Positions 44,093 through 58,662 of a stretch of 64,000 nt of DNA are shown one piece after another (the first letter of the stretch is position 1; every line of letters begins with the position of its first letter). This DNA comes from Mycolicibacterium poriferae (GTDB lineage: Bacteria; Actinomycetota; Actinomycetes; Mycobacteriales; Mycobacteriaceae): the NCBI RefSeq assembly GCF_010728325.1, contig NZ_AP022570.1, forward strand, positions 3,286,001 to 3,350,000. The letters run 5' to 3'. A program made the position numbers and the translations under genes. Below the pieces are notes generated by a model. That model did not search any database, had not been told where the DNA came from, and saw only the letters and a program-made list of their open reading frames with translations.

Positions 44093-44093
44093 G

Positions 44094-44528
44094 TCAGCCG
44101 GAGCCGTCGGGCCGATTCATGGACTCCCGGATGCGGGCCAGCCGTTCGGCGGCGGCTTTCTGGCGCGCTTCGTACTGCTCCTCGACGGAACGGCCTTCGG
44201 GGGTCTCCGAGGCCAGCTCCGCCGCGCCGATCGCGGTGCCGTAGCGGGTTTCGATCTTCTCGCGCACCGACTCGAACGTCGGCACCCCGTCAGGGGTGTA
44301 ACCGGTCTCCACCGGCTGGGTGGCGCCACCGGCCCCGGCCGGCTGAGGGGTGGTGACGGCCTCGGCCGGCTGCGCGGTGCTGCCCGGCGCGGGCGACAGC
44401 TCGACGACCTCCGCGTCGACAGGCTCGGGCTGCGGTTCGTCCGGTATGCCGCAAACGCTACCGCGGTTTGGCCAGTGGGAAGGGCAGCGTCTCGCGAATG
44501 CTGCGCCCGGTGATGAGCATGACCACAC
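44094..44528 (-). CDS. Small acidic protein of unknown function overlapping lysX
   Basis: An open frame of up to 144 codons. The part downstream of lysX (44457 to 44094) has protein-like composition: a Pro/Ala/Glu-rich region ([18 protein letters not shown]) then a charged helix region ([53 protein letters not shown]). The only ATG is at 44528 inside lysX, in another frame, giving a 71-base overlap whose residues ([19 protein letters not shown]) look like a shadow. The true start may be non-canonical near 44450. It lies where M. tuberculosis has a small gene after uvrA. Not recognised. Confidence 0.5.
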   Translation of the reverse strand: MWSCSSPGAAFARRCPSHWPNRGSVCGIPDEPQPEPVDAEVVELSPAPGSTAQPAEAVTTPQPAGAGGATQPVETGYTPDGVPTFESVREKIETRYGTAIGAAELASETPEGRSVEEQYEARQKAAAERLARIRESMNRPDGSG

Positions 44529-47500
44529 GGTCCACGCCCATTCCGAGCCCGCCCGTCGGCGGCATCGCGTACTCCATCGCCTGCAGGAAGTCCTCGTCGA
44601 GCTCCATCGCTTCCGGATCGCCGCCGGCGGCCAGCAGCGACTGTTCCAGCAACCGGCGGCGCTGCTCGACGGGGTCGGTCAGCTCGCTGTAGGCGGTGCC
44701 CAGTTCGACGCCCCACGCGACCAGATCCCACCGCTCGGCGACGCCGGGGATGCTTCGGTGCGGCCGGGTCAGCGGCGACACCGACGTCGGGAAGTCGGTG
44801 TAGAACGTCGGCTCCTCGGTGCGGTCCTCGACGAGTCGTTCGTAGAGTTCGAGCACGACCGCACCGGCGTCCCAGTGCGACAGGTAGGGGATGTGGGCGG
44901 CGTCGCAGAGCCGCCGCAGCGTGGCGAGGTCGGTGTCCGGCGCGATCGACTCGCCGAGGGCTTCCGACACCGCACCGTGCACGGTCTTGACCGTCCACGG
45001 TCCGGAGATGTCGACGGGCTCGAGCCCACCGTCCTGGCGCGGACGCCAGAACACCTGGGCTCCGTTGGCGGCCTCCGCGGCGTTCTGGATCAGTTCCCGG
45101 CACCCGTCGACCCAGACACGGTAGTCGGCGTGTGCCTGGTAGGCCTCCAACAGCGTGAACTCGGGATTGTGGCTGAAGTCGACGCCCTCGTTGCGGAAGG
45201 CGCGGCCGAGTTCGAAGACCTTCTCCACTCCGCCGACGCACAACCGCTTCAAATACAGTTCGGGTGCGATGCGCAGATACAAATCGAGGTCATAGGCGTT
45301 GATGTGAGTCATGAACGGCCGCGCGTTCGCCCCGCCGTGGATCTGCTGCAGGATCGGTGTCTCGACCTCCAGGAACCCCTTGCCGACCAGGGTTTCGCGA
45401 ATCGCGTGCAGGACGCCGCTGCGTGCTCTGATCAGATCGCGGGCCTCGGTGTTGATCGCGAGGTCGACGTAACGGGCGCGCACCCGGGCCTCCTGATCGG
45501 TCAGCCCTTTCCACTTGTCCGGCAACGGCCGCAGGCACTTGCCGATCAACCGCCACCCGGTGACCAGCACCGATACCGTGCCATTGCGGCTGCGGCCCAT
45601 CGTGCCCGACACCTCGAGCAGATCACCGAGGTCGATCGCGCGGGTGAAGTCAGCCGTACTGCCCGCGTGCAGCGCCGAATTGTCCAGCAGGAGTTGAACT
45701 TCGGCAGACCAGTCGCGCAGTTGCGCGAACAGCACGCCGCCGTAGTCGCGCAGCCGCAACACCCGGCCTGCGACCGACACCTCGGTGCCCTGCTGGGCCG
45801 ACAGCGCCGCGGCGACGGTGTGGCTGGGCGGACTGCCCACCGGATAGGCGTCCACCCCCTCGCCCTGCAGCGCCTTGAGTTTGGCCATCCGAACCCGGAC
45901 CTGCTCGGGCAGGCGGTGGCTCACGTCCTCGTCCGGCCCACCCGGCAGGCTGACGTCGGGCGCGGAACCGTCGCTGTGCAGCAGTCCGGTCGCGACGAGG
46001 GTGCCCGGTGCGGCGATGTGATGGCCGGTGTGGGGTTGCTCGTGACGCTTGGAGAACGGAAGGACCAGAAAGCCTTCCGCGATCACCGAGGCCACCCCGA
46101 CCCGCGGCACCAATCGGGCGTCCTCGTAGCACGCGTAGCGCGGGACCCACTGCGGCTGGTACTTCATGTTGGACCGGTACAGCGTCTCGAGCTGCCACCA
46201 GCGCGAGAAGAACACCAGGATCCAGCGCCACAATCGTGCGACGGGGCCCGCACCGAGTTGGGTTCCCTGCTCGAACGCCGACCGGAACATCGCGAAATTC
46301 AGTGACACCCTGCTGATCCCGACGTCCTCGGAGTTCAGGCACAGTTCGCTGACCATCAGTTCGATGCTGCCGTTGGGGGAGCGCGGCGAGCGACGCATCA
46401 GATCCAGGGACACCCCGTTGGCGCCCCACGGCACCAGCGACAACATCGCGACCACCTGCCCGTCCTCGCGCACCGCCTCCACCAGCAGACAGTCACCGTC
46501 GGCAGGGTCGCCGAGTCGGCCCAGGGCCATGGAGAAGCCCCGCTCGTCCTCGGTGTCGCGCCAGGCGTCGGCCCGCGTGATCACCTCGCCCATCTCGTCG
46601 GCGCTCAGTTCGCGGTGGCGGCGCATCCGCACCTCGACCCCGGCCCGGCGGGCCCGGGTCACCGCCTGGCGCACCCCGCGCATCTCCGGTCCGGACAACC
46701 GGAATTCATCGGTGTGCAGGATCGCCTCGTCGCCGAGCTGCAACGCGTTGAGCCCCGCGCCGCGGAAGGCCTGCGCCCCGGCCGCGCTCGCACCCATCAC
46801 ACCGGGTGCCCACCCGTACGCCAGGCACAGCTCCAACCAGGCCCCGATCGCCTGCGGCCAGGATTTCGGGTCACCGACCGGATCTCCGCTGGCCAGGCAC
46901 ACGCCGACCTCGACGCGATAGGTGATGGCGGCGCGGCCGTCGGGGGAGAACACCACCGCTTTGTCGCGGCGGGTGGCGAAGTAACCCAGCGAGTCGTTCT
47001 TGCCGTAGAGCTCGAGCAGCCCGCGGATCGCCGACTCGTCCTCGCCGGTCAGCGCGTTGTCGGCGCGTTGCGACTGAAACAACACCACCGCGGCCGCCAT
47101 CAACGCCAGCGCGCCGAACAGGCCGAGCATTGCGTTGACGAGACCGTGGGGCGCGCCGCTGAAGGAGTCGGGATCGGCGCCGGCGAACGCGCTGACGCGG
47201 TTCAGGGCGTAGAGGAAGCGGTCCGGTCGCGCCAGCGTGCCTGGGAACAGCTCCAGCAAGGCCCAGCCGATCAGCGTGCCGATGCCCATACCGGCCACGA
47301 GGACACCCGCCGCTTTGGCCAGCGCACCCCGACGCGCCCTGGCCCAGAACTGCCCGCGCGCGAGAAGCAGGGACACGATGGCCGCGACGTGGAAGACCAA
47401 CCCGATTGTCTCGCCGATCTGCGCCAGCCGGGACTCGTCGCCGGAGAGCAGGTCGGCGATGTTCCACCCGGTTGCGGCGACCATGTAGCCCACGAGCGCC

Positions 47501-47760
47501 CACCAGGCGATGCGCTTGCGCGCGGCCAGCGCCCCGGCCAGCACCGCCAGCACGAACGCCCACGCGAAGCTGGTGTCGGGGAAGTTGAAGATGTAGTCGT
47601 TGACGAACTCGCGAGGCACCTTGATGACCGAGCGGACCAGCGGTGAGATGCTGGCCAGCAGGGACAACGTGGCGATGATGCCGACGGTCCAGCCGGCGGC
47701 CGTCGGCACCCAGCGGAAGCGCGAGCGGGCAGCGGCCCGGATGGGACTCGTGACGGTCAT
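44458..47760 (-). CDS. lysX: Bifunctional lysyl-phosphatidylglycerol synthase / lysyl-tRNA synthetase
   Basis: A 1100-residue fusion (M. tuberculosis LysX is about 1170). Residues 1-230 hold about six or seven helices; about 235-560 is the MprF-like aminoacyl-transferase domain ([52 protein letters not shown]); an OB-fold ([23 protein letters not shown]) and a class II LysRS core follow, with motif 2 [20 protein letters not shown] and motif 3 [15 protein letters not shown]. It charges tRNA with lysine and moves lysine to phosphatidylglycerol, making the membrane less negative and resistant to cationic peptides. ATG at 47760. Confidence 0.96.
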   Translation of the reverse strand: MTVTSPIRAAARSRFRWVPTAAGWTVGIIATLSLLASISPLVRSVIKVPREFVNDYIFNFPDTSFAWAFVLAVLAGALAARKRIAWWALVGYMVAATGWNIADLLSGDESRLAQIGETIGLVFHVAAIVSLLLARGQFWARARRGALAKAAGVLVAGMGIGTLIGWALLELFPGTLARPDRFLYALNRVSAFAGADPDSFSGAPHGLVNAMLGLFGALALMAAAVVLFQSQRADNALTGEDESAIRGLLELYGKNDSLGYFATRRDKAVVFSPDGRAAITYRVEVGVCLASGDPVGDPKSWPQAIGAWLELCLAYGWAPGVMGASAAGAQAFRGAGLNALQLGDEAILHTDEFRLSGPEMRGVRQAVTRARRAGVEVRMRRHRELSADEMGEVITRADAWRDTEDERGFSMALGRLGDPADGDCLLVEAVREDGQVVAMLSLVPWGANGVSLDLMRRSPRSPNGSIELMVSELCLNSEDVGISRVSLNFAMFRSAFEQGTQLGAGPVARLWRWILVFFSRWWQLETLYRSNMKYQPQWVPRYACYEDARLVPRVGVASVIAEGFLVLPFSKRHEQPHTGHHIAAPGTLVATGLLHSDGSAPDVSLPGGPDEDVSHRLPEQVRVRMAKLKALQGEGVDAYPVGSPPSHTVAAALSAQQGTEVSVAGRVLRLRDYGGVLFAQLRDWSAEVQLLLDNSALHAGSTADFTRAIDLGDLLEVSGTMGRSRNGTVSVLVTGWRLIGKCLRPLPDKWKGLTDQEARVRARYVDLAINTEARDLIRARSGVLHAIRETLVGKGFLEVETPILQQIHGGANARPFMTHINAYDLDLYLRIAPELYLKRLCVGGVEKVFELGRAFRNEGVDFSHNPEFTLLEAYQAHADYRVWVDGCRELIQNAAEAANGAQVFWRPRQDGGLEPVDISGPWTVKTVHGAVSEALGESIAPDTDLATLRRLCDAAHIPYLSHWDAGAVVLELYERLVEDRTEEPTFYTDFPTSVSPLTRPHRSIPGVAERWDLVAWGVELGTAYSELTDPVEQRRRLLEQSLLAAGGDPEAMELDEDFLQAMEYAMPPTGGLGMGVDRVVMLITGRSIRETLPFPLAKPR

Positions 47761-47822
47761 AGGCCGGGAGGATATGCGCTCACCAGCCCGCCCGGGCAGA
47801 GGTCGGGCTTCGGCGAGTGGCT

Positions 47823-48185
47823 CTACCAGACCGGCCCGGTGTACTTCTCTCCCGGCCCCTTCCCGGGCTCCTCGGGTGCCGCGCTGGCCTCACGGAACGC
47901 CAGCTGCAGGGATTTCAACCCGTCGCGCACGGGTCCGGCGTGCGGTCCCAGATATTCGGCGGACGCGGTGACCAGGCCGGCCAGCCCGGTGATCAGGCGG
48001 CGAGCCTCGTCGAGGTCGCGATGGGGGCTGTCGTCCGGATCGTCGGCCGAGAGCCCGAGCTTTTCGGCGGCCGCACTCATCAGCATCACTGCCGCCCGGG
48101 TGATGACCTCGACGGCGGGGACGTCGGCGAGCTCGCGGACGGACAGCTCGGCTGCCAGGGAGGATGGTTCGGGAACCTCGGTCAT
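47823..48185 (-). CDS. DUF1844 small helical protein
   Basis: A 120-residue protein: [72 protein letters not shown]. This is the DUF1844 domain, commonly found beside infC in actinobacteria; function unknown. The start is ATG 48185 ([13 protein letters not shown]); the frame open to 48254 adds residues not in the family. It lies between lysX (62-base gap) and the divergent infC leader. The end is Gly/Pro-rich ([16 protein letters not shown]). Confidence 0.82.
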   Translation of the reverse strand: MTEVPEPSSLAAELSVRELADVPAVEVITRAAVMLMSAAAEKLGLSADDPDDSPHRDLDEARRLITGLAGLVTASAEYLGPHAGPVRDGLKSLQLAFREASAAPEEPGKGPGEKYTGPVW

Positions 48186-48293
48186 GCCTGCTAGACTGGC
48201 ATGCGCGACCGTCCCGGCAACGTCCGGGACAGCAAAGTGGAGTCCCGCTCCCACCGTTCACCGACGATACGTCGAAGGTGCAACGGTCCGGTC

Positions 48294-48352
48294 ACAGACA
48301 TCGCAGATGTCTGTCCTGGTCGGTGTCGGGCCCTGCTCTGAGCAGGGCTTTT
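48294..48352 (+). promoter_or_regulatory. infC leader: two hairpins, the second a terminator, with possible leader peptide
   Basis: ACAGACATC-GCA-GATGTCTGT (48294-48314) is a perfect 9-bp hairpin. GCCCTGCT-CTG-AGCAGGGC (48330-48348) is a perfect 8-bp hairpin followed by TTTT (48349-48352), the form of an intrinsic terminator, 74 bases before infC. A small frame ATG 48307 to TAG 48363 reads [18 protein letters not shown] across the second hairpin, without a clear ribosome site. This layout suggests attenuation of the infC-rpmI-rplT operon, known in other bacteria through L20 or other signals. Confidence 0.65.
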
Positions 48353-48425
48353 CTGTTCTGTAGGGACAGGGCGCCGGATGTGTGTGGGCTCCTCGAGGAC
48401 AGCAGGATCTATCCAGGGAGGCCCC

Positions 48426-49037
<612 letters not shown>

Positions 49038-49043
49038 GGAAAC

Positions 49044-49238
49044 ATGCCGAAGGCGAAGACCCACAGCGGCGCGTCGAAGCGGTTCCGCCGCACCGGAACC
49101 GGAAAGATCGTGCGCCAGAAGGCCAACCATCGCCACCTGCTCGAGCACAAGCCGTCGACCCGCACCCGCCGGCTCGAAGGCCGCACCGAGGTGTCGGGCA
49201 ACGACACCAAGCGCATCAAGAAGATGCTCAACGGCTGA
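49044..49238 (+). CDS. rpmI: 50S ribosomal protein L35
   Basis: A 64-residue, strongly basic protein: [45 protein letters not shown], the full L35 sequence pattern. It starts 6 bases after the infC stop with GAGGAAAC before the ATG. It is the middle gene of the classic infC-rpmI-rplT operon. L35 stays on the 50S subunit near the tRNA exit region. Confidence 0.97.
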   Translation: MPKAKTHSGASKRFRRTGTGKIVRQKANHRHLLEHKPSTRTRRLEGRTEVSGNDTKRIKKMLNG

Positions 49239-49260
49239 GCTCTCCACCCGCTAGACCGGT

Positions 49261-49283
49261 GGTCCGACCGTCCCGGCCGGACC
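49261..49283 (+). terminator. Intercistronic hairpin between rpmI and rplT
   Basis: GGTCCG (49261-49266) pairs with CGGACC (49278-49283), loop of 11 bases that may pair further inside. It lies in a 78-base gap, unusually long for this operon. No T run follows, so a processing or translational control element is as likely as a terminator. Confidence 0.35.
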
Positions 49284-49316
49284 CCGACCCTGACTGAACG
49301 ACGATAGGAAACTCCC

Positions 49317-49706
49317 ATGGCACGCGTGAAGCGCGCGGTCAACGCGCAGAAGAAGCGGCGTACCGTACTCAAGGCATCGAAGGGCTACCGGGGCCAGCGC
49401 TCGCGGCTGTACCGCAAAGCCAAGGAACAGCAGCTGCATTCGTTGACCTACGCCTACCGGGACCGCCGCGCCCGCAAGGGTGAGTTCCGCAAGTTGTGGA
49501 TCTCACGCATCAACGCCGCGGCCAGGTCCAACGACATGACCTACAACCGGCTGATGCAGGGCCTCAAGGCCGCCGGCGTGGAGGTCGACCGCAAGAACCT
49601 CGCCGAGCTGGCCGTCAGCGATCCGGCTGCCTTCACCGCGCTGGTCGAGGTGGCCAAGGGTGCACTGCCTGCCGACGTGAACGCCCCGTCGGGCGAGGCT
49701 GCCTGA
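49317..49706 (+). CDS. rplT: 50S ribosomal protein L20
   Basis: A 129-residue L20. The basic N-terminus [73 protein letters not shown] binds 23S rRNA early in assembly; L20 also represses its own operon in several bacteria. The ATG follows AGGAAACTCCC. The stop overlaps the presumed CTG start of the methyltransferase gene (CTGA). Confidence 0.97.
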   Translation: MARVKRAVNAQKKRRTVLKASKGYRGQRSRLYRKAKEQQLHSLTYAYRDRRARKGEFRKLWISRINAAARSNDMTYNRLMQGLKAAGVEVDRKNLAELAVSDPAAFTALVEVAKGALPADVNAPSGEAA

Positions 49707-50476
49707 CCCTCACCGAGCGCTCTGCCCGGGTGGTGGCAGCAGTAAAACTGCACCGCCACACCGGGCGCCGCCGCGCCGCACGTTTCCTCGCCGAGGGGCC
49801 CAACCTCGTCGAGGCCGCGCTGCGGCGCGGACTCGTTTCCGAGGTGTTCGTCACCGAGAACGCCGCAGAGCGGTTCGCCGACCTGCTTGCCGGCGCCCAA
49901 ACCCAGCTCGTCACCGAACGCGCGGCAAAAGCCTTGTCGGACACGGTGACTCCGGTAGGCCTGGTGGCGGTGTGCACGGTCCCTGACGCCGACCTGGAGC
50001 AGGTGCTCGCCGACGGGCCCACGTTGGTCGCGGTGCCCGTCGGCGTCTCCGAGCCCGGCAACGCCGGGACCATCATCCGCGTCGCCGACGCCATGGGCGC
50101 CGACGCGGTGGTGCTCGCCGGCCCCAGCGTGGATCCGTACAACGGCAAGTGCCTGCGCGCCTCGGCCGGCAGCATCTTCTCCATCCCCGTCATCGCCGAA
50201 CCCGACACGGACGCGGCGCTCACCGGCCTGCGGGACGCCGGATTACAGGTGTTGGCCACCGTGCTGGACGGTTCGGTCAGCCTCGACGACGTCGACCTGG
50301 CCCGACCGACCGCATGGTTGTTCGGGCCGGAGGCCCACGGCCTGCCGCCGGATGTCGTCGAGCTCGCCACAGCCCGGGTGCGAATCCCTATGGCGGGCAA
50401 CGCCGAAAGCCTCAACATCGGCTCCGCGGCAGCCATCTGCCTGTACCAGAGCGCTCGCGCCTCCCGCCGCCGCTGA
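49703..50476 (+). CDS. tsnR: TrmH/SpoU-family rRNA 2'-O-methyltransferase
   Basis: A SPOUT methyltransferase of about 257 residues. The N-terminal L30e-like RNA-binding part ([44 protein letters not shown]) is followed by the SpoU domain, with motif 1 [25 protein letters not shown], motif 2 [10 protein letters not shown] and motif 3 [23 protein letters not shown], which bind SAM in the knot. It methylates a ribose in rRNA or tRNA. The start is unclear: [11 protein letters not shown] seems to belong to the protein but only CTG 49703 is available; GTG 49730 is the first common start. It follows rplT at once (Rv1644). Confidence 0.9.
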   Translation: MTLTERSARVVAAVKLHRHTGRRRAARFLAEGPNLVEAALRRGLVSEVFVTENAAERFADLLAGAQTQLVTERAAKALSDTVTPVGLVAVCTVPDADLEQVLADGPTLVAVPVGVSEPGNAGTIIRVADAMGADAVVLAGPSVDPYNGKCLRASAGSIFSIPVIAEPDTDAALTGLRDAGLQVLATVLDGSVSLDDVDLARPTAWLFGPEAHGLPPDVVELATARVRIPMAGNAESLNIGSAAAICLYQSARASRRR

Positions 50477-50560
50477 CCGCTGCGCTGCACGACGATCCCG
50501 TGGCGTGACGTGACAATCTGCGCCGGCGTGGATCGGTAACGCGCGCCCGCCGACGAGTTG

Positions 50561-51598
50561 TCAGGCCGCCTCGGCCCGGCCGCGCGCCGGGCGCACACCG
50601 GCCAGCGAGAACGTCGAATGCACCAGCGAGCCCACGCGGTCCAGGAGCGACTTACGGGCCGGCACGTAATGCATCGGCAGACCGCGACGATCCCGAGGCG
50701 GGGCCATCAACGCCGGCGCTTCGACCAGCGGCGCGTCCGGCGGCAGCTTGCCCTCCGCGCGGCGGTAGGCGGCCAGCGCACGCGGATGCAACCGGATCTC
50801 ATCGGGTACGGCCACGAATGCCAACTCCACGAGCTTGCCGAACAGCCGCAGCAGAATCTCGTCGCCAGGTGTCCATCGCATGCCCGCTCGCTCGCGGAGC
50901 GCCGGGTCGAAAACCCCTGCGGCGATCCAGCGTTGCGCATCGACCATCGGTTTGAACATCTGGTCCCAGACCGGTGTCGGCATCAGCACGAACCACGGCT
51001 TGGGAATCCGGATGGAAAAGATGTCCAGGGTCGCACGGTTGATCTCGAGCTCCTCGTCGCACTTGTGCGCCCAGTAGTCCTGAAAGGCCTCCCAGGATGT
51101 CGGCACCGGCCGCATGCTCATGCCGTACATGCGATACCACTGCACATGCTCGTCGAACAGTTGGCGCTTCTCGGCTTCGGTCAATCCGCCGCAGAAGTAC
51201 TCCGCAGTCTTGAGGATCAGCATGAAGAACGTGGCGTGCGCCCAGTAGAACGTCTCGGGATTCAGCGCGTGGTAGCGCCGCCCGGCGGCGTCGACGCCCT
51301 TGATGGTCTTGTGATAGCTGCGAATCTGCGCGCCCGTGGCGGCGGCGCGGTCGCCGTCGTAGACGACTCCCATGATCGGATACACCGACCGCGCCACCCT
51401 CTGCAGTGGTTCGCGCAGCAGTACTGAGTGATCCTCGACGCCCGCTCCGAGTTGGGGGTACATGTTCTGGATCGCGCCGATCCACACGCCGAGCATGCCG
51501 GTGCGGACGTCGCCGAAGTACCTCCACGTCAGCGAGTCCGGCCCGAGCGGATGGTCGGTGGGGGCGGTCGAAGGGTCTGCCATCGCCGTTGATCGCAT
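50561..51598 (-). CDS. DUF2236 (MpaB-like) protein, Rv1645c type
   Basis: A 345-residue protein with the DUF2236 pattern: LTWRYFGDVRTGMLGVWIGAIQNMYPQLGAGVEDHSVLLREPLQRVARSVYPIMGVVYDG, then YHALNPETFYWAHATFFMLILKTAEYFCG and a C-terminal WTPGDEILLRLFG. Family members include the latex-clearing type and MpaB-like oxygenases, some haem-containing; His in HALNP, WAHAT and DHSVL could be ligands. The substrate is unknown. ATG 51598 has GAGG close by; ATG 51583 is an alternative. Convergent with tsnR across 84 bases that show no clear hairpin. Confidence 0.85.
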   Translation of the reverse strand: MRSTAMADPSTAPTDHPLGPDSLTWRYFGDVRTGMLGVWIGAIQNMYPQLGAGVEDHSVLLREPLQRVARSVYPIMGVVYDGDRAAATGAQIRSYHKTIKGVDAAGRRYHALNPETFYWAHATFFMLILKTAEYFCGGLTEAEKRQLFDEHVQWYRMYGMSMRPVPTSWEAFQDYWAHKCDEELEINRATLDIFSIRIPKPWFVLMPTPVWDQMFKPMVDAQRWIAAGVFDPALRERAGMRWTPGDEILLRLFGKLVELAFVAVPDEIRLHPRALAAYRRAEGKLPPDAPLVEAPALMAPPRDRRGLPMHYVPARKSLLDRVGSLVHSTFSLAGVRPARGRAEAA

Positions 51599-51741
51599 CG
51601 CCTCACGATAAGCGTGACAACAACCGTTGTCCACGAATTCCACGCGCCGCGCGGCCAGTGTTACACACCCTCCACACCGACGGCATACGCGCGTGACCTG
51701 CGAATTTATCCGGTCGTTTCGGCTCGATTAGGCTGAGTGGC

Positions 51742-52602
51742 GTGGACGACGCCGAGTCGAGTGAGCCGGGAACCGATCACTCGTCAGGCCCGCTCGGCTG
51801 GCTGCGGGGAGTCAATCAGCACGACGGTGTCGTTTCTGCCATCCGCCGTGCCCGCCGTGCCCTGCCCGGTGATCCCGAGTTCGGCGACCCGCTGTCGGTG
51901 TCCGGTCTGGGCGGACCGCGAGCGGCCGCCCGGGCCGCCGACCGCCTGCTGGAACGCGCAGCCGCATCCCGCGAGCTCAGCCTGGGGGCGCTGCAGGTCT
52001 GGCAGGCTCTGACCGAGCGGGTTTCGGGCCGGCCCGCCAACGCCGAGGCGACGTTGGTGTTCACCGATCTGGTCGGCTATTCGGCGTGGTCGCTGAACGC
52101 CGGCGATGAGGCGACGCTGCGGTTGCTGCGCCGCATGGCCCAGGTGGTGGAGCCGCCGCTGCTGGAGTCCGGCGGCCACATCGTCAAGCGCATGGGCGAC
52201 GGCATCATGGCGGTGTTCGCCGATCCGACCACCGCCGTCCGCTCGGCGATCGCCGCCCGCGAAGCGATCAGATCCGTCGACGTCGACGGATTCACCCCAC
52301 GCATGCGGGTCGGTGTCCACACCGGACGTCCGCAGCGCATCGGCTCGGACTGGCTGGGCGTCGACGTCAATCTGGCCGCGCGGGTGATGGAACGCGCCAC
52401 TCGCGGCGAGCTCATCGTCTCTGCCGCCACGCTCGACCGGATCCCGCAGGAGGAGTTCGACACGTTGGGCGTGACCGCACGCAAGCTGCGGCGCCAGATG
52501 TTCGCACCCAAGCAGGACGGCGTCCCGCCCGACTTCGTCATGTACCGGCTCAAGAGCCGCAAGCCGACCGACGAGGACGACGGCGAAGCCACGGGGGCGT
52601 GA
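51742..52602 (+). CDS. Soluble class III adenylyl cyclase (Rv1647 type)
   Basis: A 286-residue cyclase without membrane segments. An N-terminal part (1-105) with an Arg/Ala-rich helix region precedes the catalytic domain (about 110-255): metal Asp in LVFTDLVGYSAWSL and KRMGDGIMAVF, with Lys in HIVKRMGD, and the substrate Asp/Asn/Arg group in WLGVDVNLAARVMERA. All catalytic positions needed for a homodimer are present. It makes cAMP; its signal is unknown. GTG 51742 lies 7 bases after TAGGCT (51729-51734), suggesting a leaderless message. In place of Rv1647; the PE17 gene that precedes it in M. tuberculosis is absent. Confidence 0.92.
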   Translation: MDDAESSEPGTDHSSGPLGWLRGVNQHDGVVSAIRRARRALPGDPEFGDPLSVSGLGGPRAAARAADRLLERAAASRELSLGALQVWQALTERVSGRPANAEATLVFTDLVGYSAWSLNAGDEATLRLLRRMAQVVEPPLLESGGHIVKRMGDGIMAVFADPTTAVRSAIAAREAIRSVDVDGFTPRMRVGVHTGRPQRIGSDWLGVDVNLAARVMERATRGELIVSAATLDRIPQEEFDTLGVTARKLRRQMFAPKQDGVPPDFVMYRLKSRKPTDEDDGEATGA

Positions 52603-52693
52603 CGGGATTCACCCGACCTCGGCCATGAATTCCCGTTGACGCTGCGCTCACAGCGGCTCCCACTCGCACTTTGCCGCCGAGGATGCAGTCTGA

Positions 52694-53829
<1,136 letters not shown>

Positions 53830-53830
<1 letters not shown>

Positions 53831-56316
53831 TGCGCCTTCCCTACAGCTGGCTGCGCGAGGTCGTGGCAGCCGGCGCCCCGGGCTGGGACGTGCCGGCCGA
53901 GGACCTCGAGCAGGCGCTGATCCGCATCGGCCACGAGGTCGAGGACATCATCCCGGTCGGTCCGGTCAGCGGACCGCTGACTGTCGGTCGCGTCGCCGAG
54001 ATCGAAGAGCTCACCGAGTTCAAGAAGCCGATCCGGGCGGTGAAGGTCGACGTGGGGGAGCCGCAGCCACGTGACATCGTCTGCGGGGCAACCAACTTCG
54101 CGGTCGGGGACCTCGTGGTCGCTGCCCTGCCCGGAACGGTGTTGCCCGGCGACTTCCGCATCGCTGCGCGAAAGACCTACGGGCGCACCTCCGACGGCAT
54201 GATCTGCTCGACTGCCGAACTCAACCTCGGCACCGATCACTCCGGGATCCTGGTGCTGCCGCCCGGCACCGCCGAACCGGGTACCGCCGCCGCCGACGTG
54301 CTGGGGCTCGACGACGTCGTGTTCCACCTGGCGATCACGCCGGACCGCGGCTACTGCCTGTCCCTTCGGGGCATGGCCCGCGAGATCGCCAACGCCTACG
54401 ACCTCGACTACGTCGACCCCGCGGACGTGACCCCCCTGCCCGCCGAGGGCGAGGCGCTGGCGGTGACCATCGACGCGGGCACCGGCGTGCAGCGTTTCGG
54501 GCTCCGGCCGGTGACCGGCATCGACCCTCATGCGGTGTCGCCGTGGTGGATGCAGCGCCGGCTGCTGCTGTCCGGGATCCGGGCGATCTCGCCGGCGGTG
54601 GACGTGACGAACTACGTGATGCTCGAACTGGGGCATCCGATGCACGCGCACGACCGTGGCCTCATCAGCGGTGGCTTCCGCGTGCGTTTCGCCGAACCGG
54701 GCGAGACGGTCGTCACGCTCGACGACGTCGAACGCACCCTGGATCCCGCCGACGTGCTGATCGTCGACGATGCGGCCACAGCCGCGATCGGCGGCGTGAT
54801 GGGTGCGGGGACCACCGAGGTCCGCGACACCACCACCGATGTGCTGCTCGAGGCGGCGGTGTGGGATCCGGCCGCGGTGTCGCGCACGCAGCGCCGGCTG
54901 CACCTGCACAGCGAGGCGGGCCGTCGCTACGAGCGCACGGTCGACCCCGCGGTGTCGGTCGCCGCGCTGGATCGGTGCGCCGCACTGCTCGCCGACATCG
55001 CCGGCGGCACCGTCGAGCCGCGGCTGACCGACTGGCGAGGCGAGCCGCCGACCGAGGACTGGTCGCATCCGCCGGTCAGCATGCCTCTGGACCTACCCGA
55101 CCGCACCGCCGGAGTCGACTATCCGGCCGGCACCGCCGAGAAACGGTTGACGCAGATCGGCGCGACGGTCCGCGTCGACGGTGACCGGCTCACCGCGACG
55201 CCGCCGAGCTGGCGGCCCGACATCCGTCAGCCCGCCGACCTGGTCGAGGAGGTCATGCGCCTCGAAGGGCTCGACACGATCCCCTCGGTGCTGCCCACCG
55301 CCCCTGCCGGCCGGGGCCTGACGCCCGGCCAGAAGCGGCGCCGGGCCGTCGGAAAATCGTTGGCGCTGAGCGGATTCGTCGAGATCCTGCCGACGCCGTT
55401 CCTGCCTGCGGGCATCTTCGACAAGTGGGGTCTGGACGACGACGACCCGCTTCGGCGCACCACCTCGGTGCTCAACCCGCTGGAATCCGACCGCCCGCAC
55501 CTGGCCACCACGCTGCTGCCCGGACTGTTGGAGGCGTTGAGCCGCAACGTCTCCCGCGGCGCCGTGGACACCGCGCTGTTCGCGATCGCACAGGTGGTCG
55601 AGCCCACCAGCGACACCCGCGCGGTCGAGCGCATCCCGAATGACCGCCGGCCCACCGACGACGAGATCGCCGTGCTGGATGCCTCGCTTCCGCACCAGCC
55701 CCAGCACGTCGCCGCGGTGTTGGCCGGTCTGCGCGAACCTGCGGGCCCCTGGGGTCCCGGACGTCCGGTGGAGGCCGCCGACGCGTTCGAAGCCGTCCGC
55801 GTCATCGGTCGCGCCGCCGGAGTCGACCTGACTTTGCGCGCCGCCGAACACCTGCCCTGGCATCCCGGTCGATGCGCGGCGGTCATGATCGGTGACGTGG
55901 TGGTCGGGCACGCCGGCCAGCTCCATCCCGCCGTCATCGAGCGGTCCGGGCTTCCGAAGGGCACCTGCGCGCTTGAGCTCGACCTCGACGCCGTGCCGAT
56001 CGTCGAGTCACTGCCGGCACCCACGGTGTCGCCGTTCCCGGCGGTGTTCCAGGACGTTGCGCTCGTCGTCGCCGACGACGTGGCGGCCCAGAGCGTGGTC
56101 GACGTCGTCCGCGCCGGGGCCGGGGAACTGCTCGAGGACGTCCGGCTCTTCGACGTCTACACCGGGCCTCAGATCGGTGCGGGCCGTAAATCCCTGGCCC
56201 TGGCTCTGCGGTTCCGCGCGCCGGACCGCACGCTGACCGAGGAGGAAGCCAGTACCGCGCGCGATGCCGCGGTGGCGGCCGCAGCCGAGAAACTCGGGGC
56301 TGAACAACGCCGCTGA
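53830..56316 (+). CDS. pheT: Phenylalanyl-tRNA synthetase beta subunit
   Basis: An 828-residue beta subunit (831 in M. tuberculosis). Order: [12 protein letters not shown] start, EMAP-like tRNA-binding domain (about 45-155), B3/B4 editing region (about 215-390, [43 protein letters not shown]), B5, the catalytic-like core ([46 protein letters not shown]) and the C-terminal FDX-ACB domain ([17 protein letters not shown]). ATG 53830 lies within the pheS stop, so subunits are coupled. In M. tuberculosis a PE_PGRS gene lies between pheT and argC; here there are only about 110 bases. Confidence 0.96.
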
Positions 56317-56398
56317 GCCGACGTGCGCTCAGCCGTCGCCGCGCGACACGGTCGGGTGCGCGATCCGGAGATCCGAAGGGAATCCGGCCGAATAATGA

Positions 56399-58658
<2,260 letters not shown>

Positions 58659-58662
<4 letters not shown>

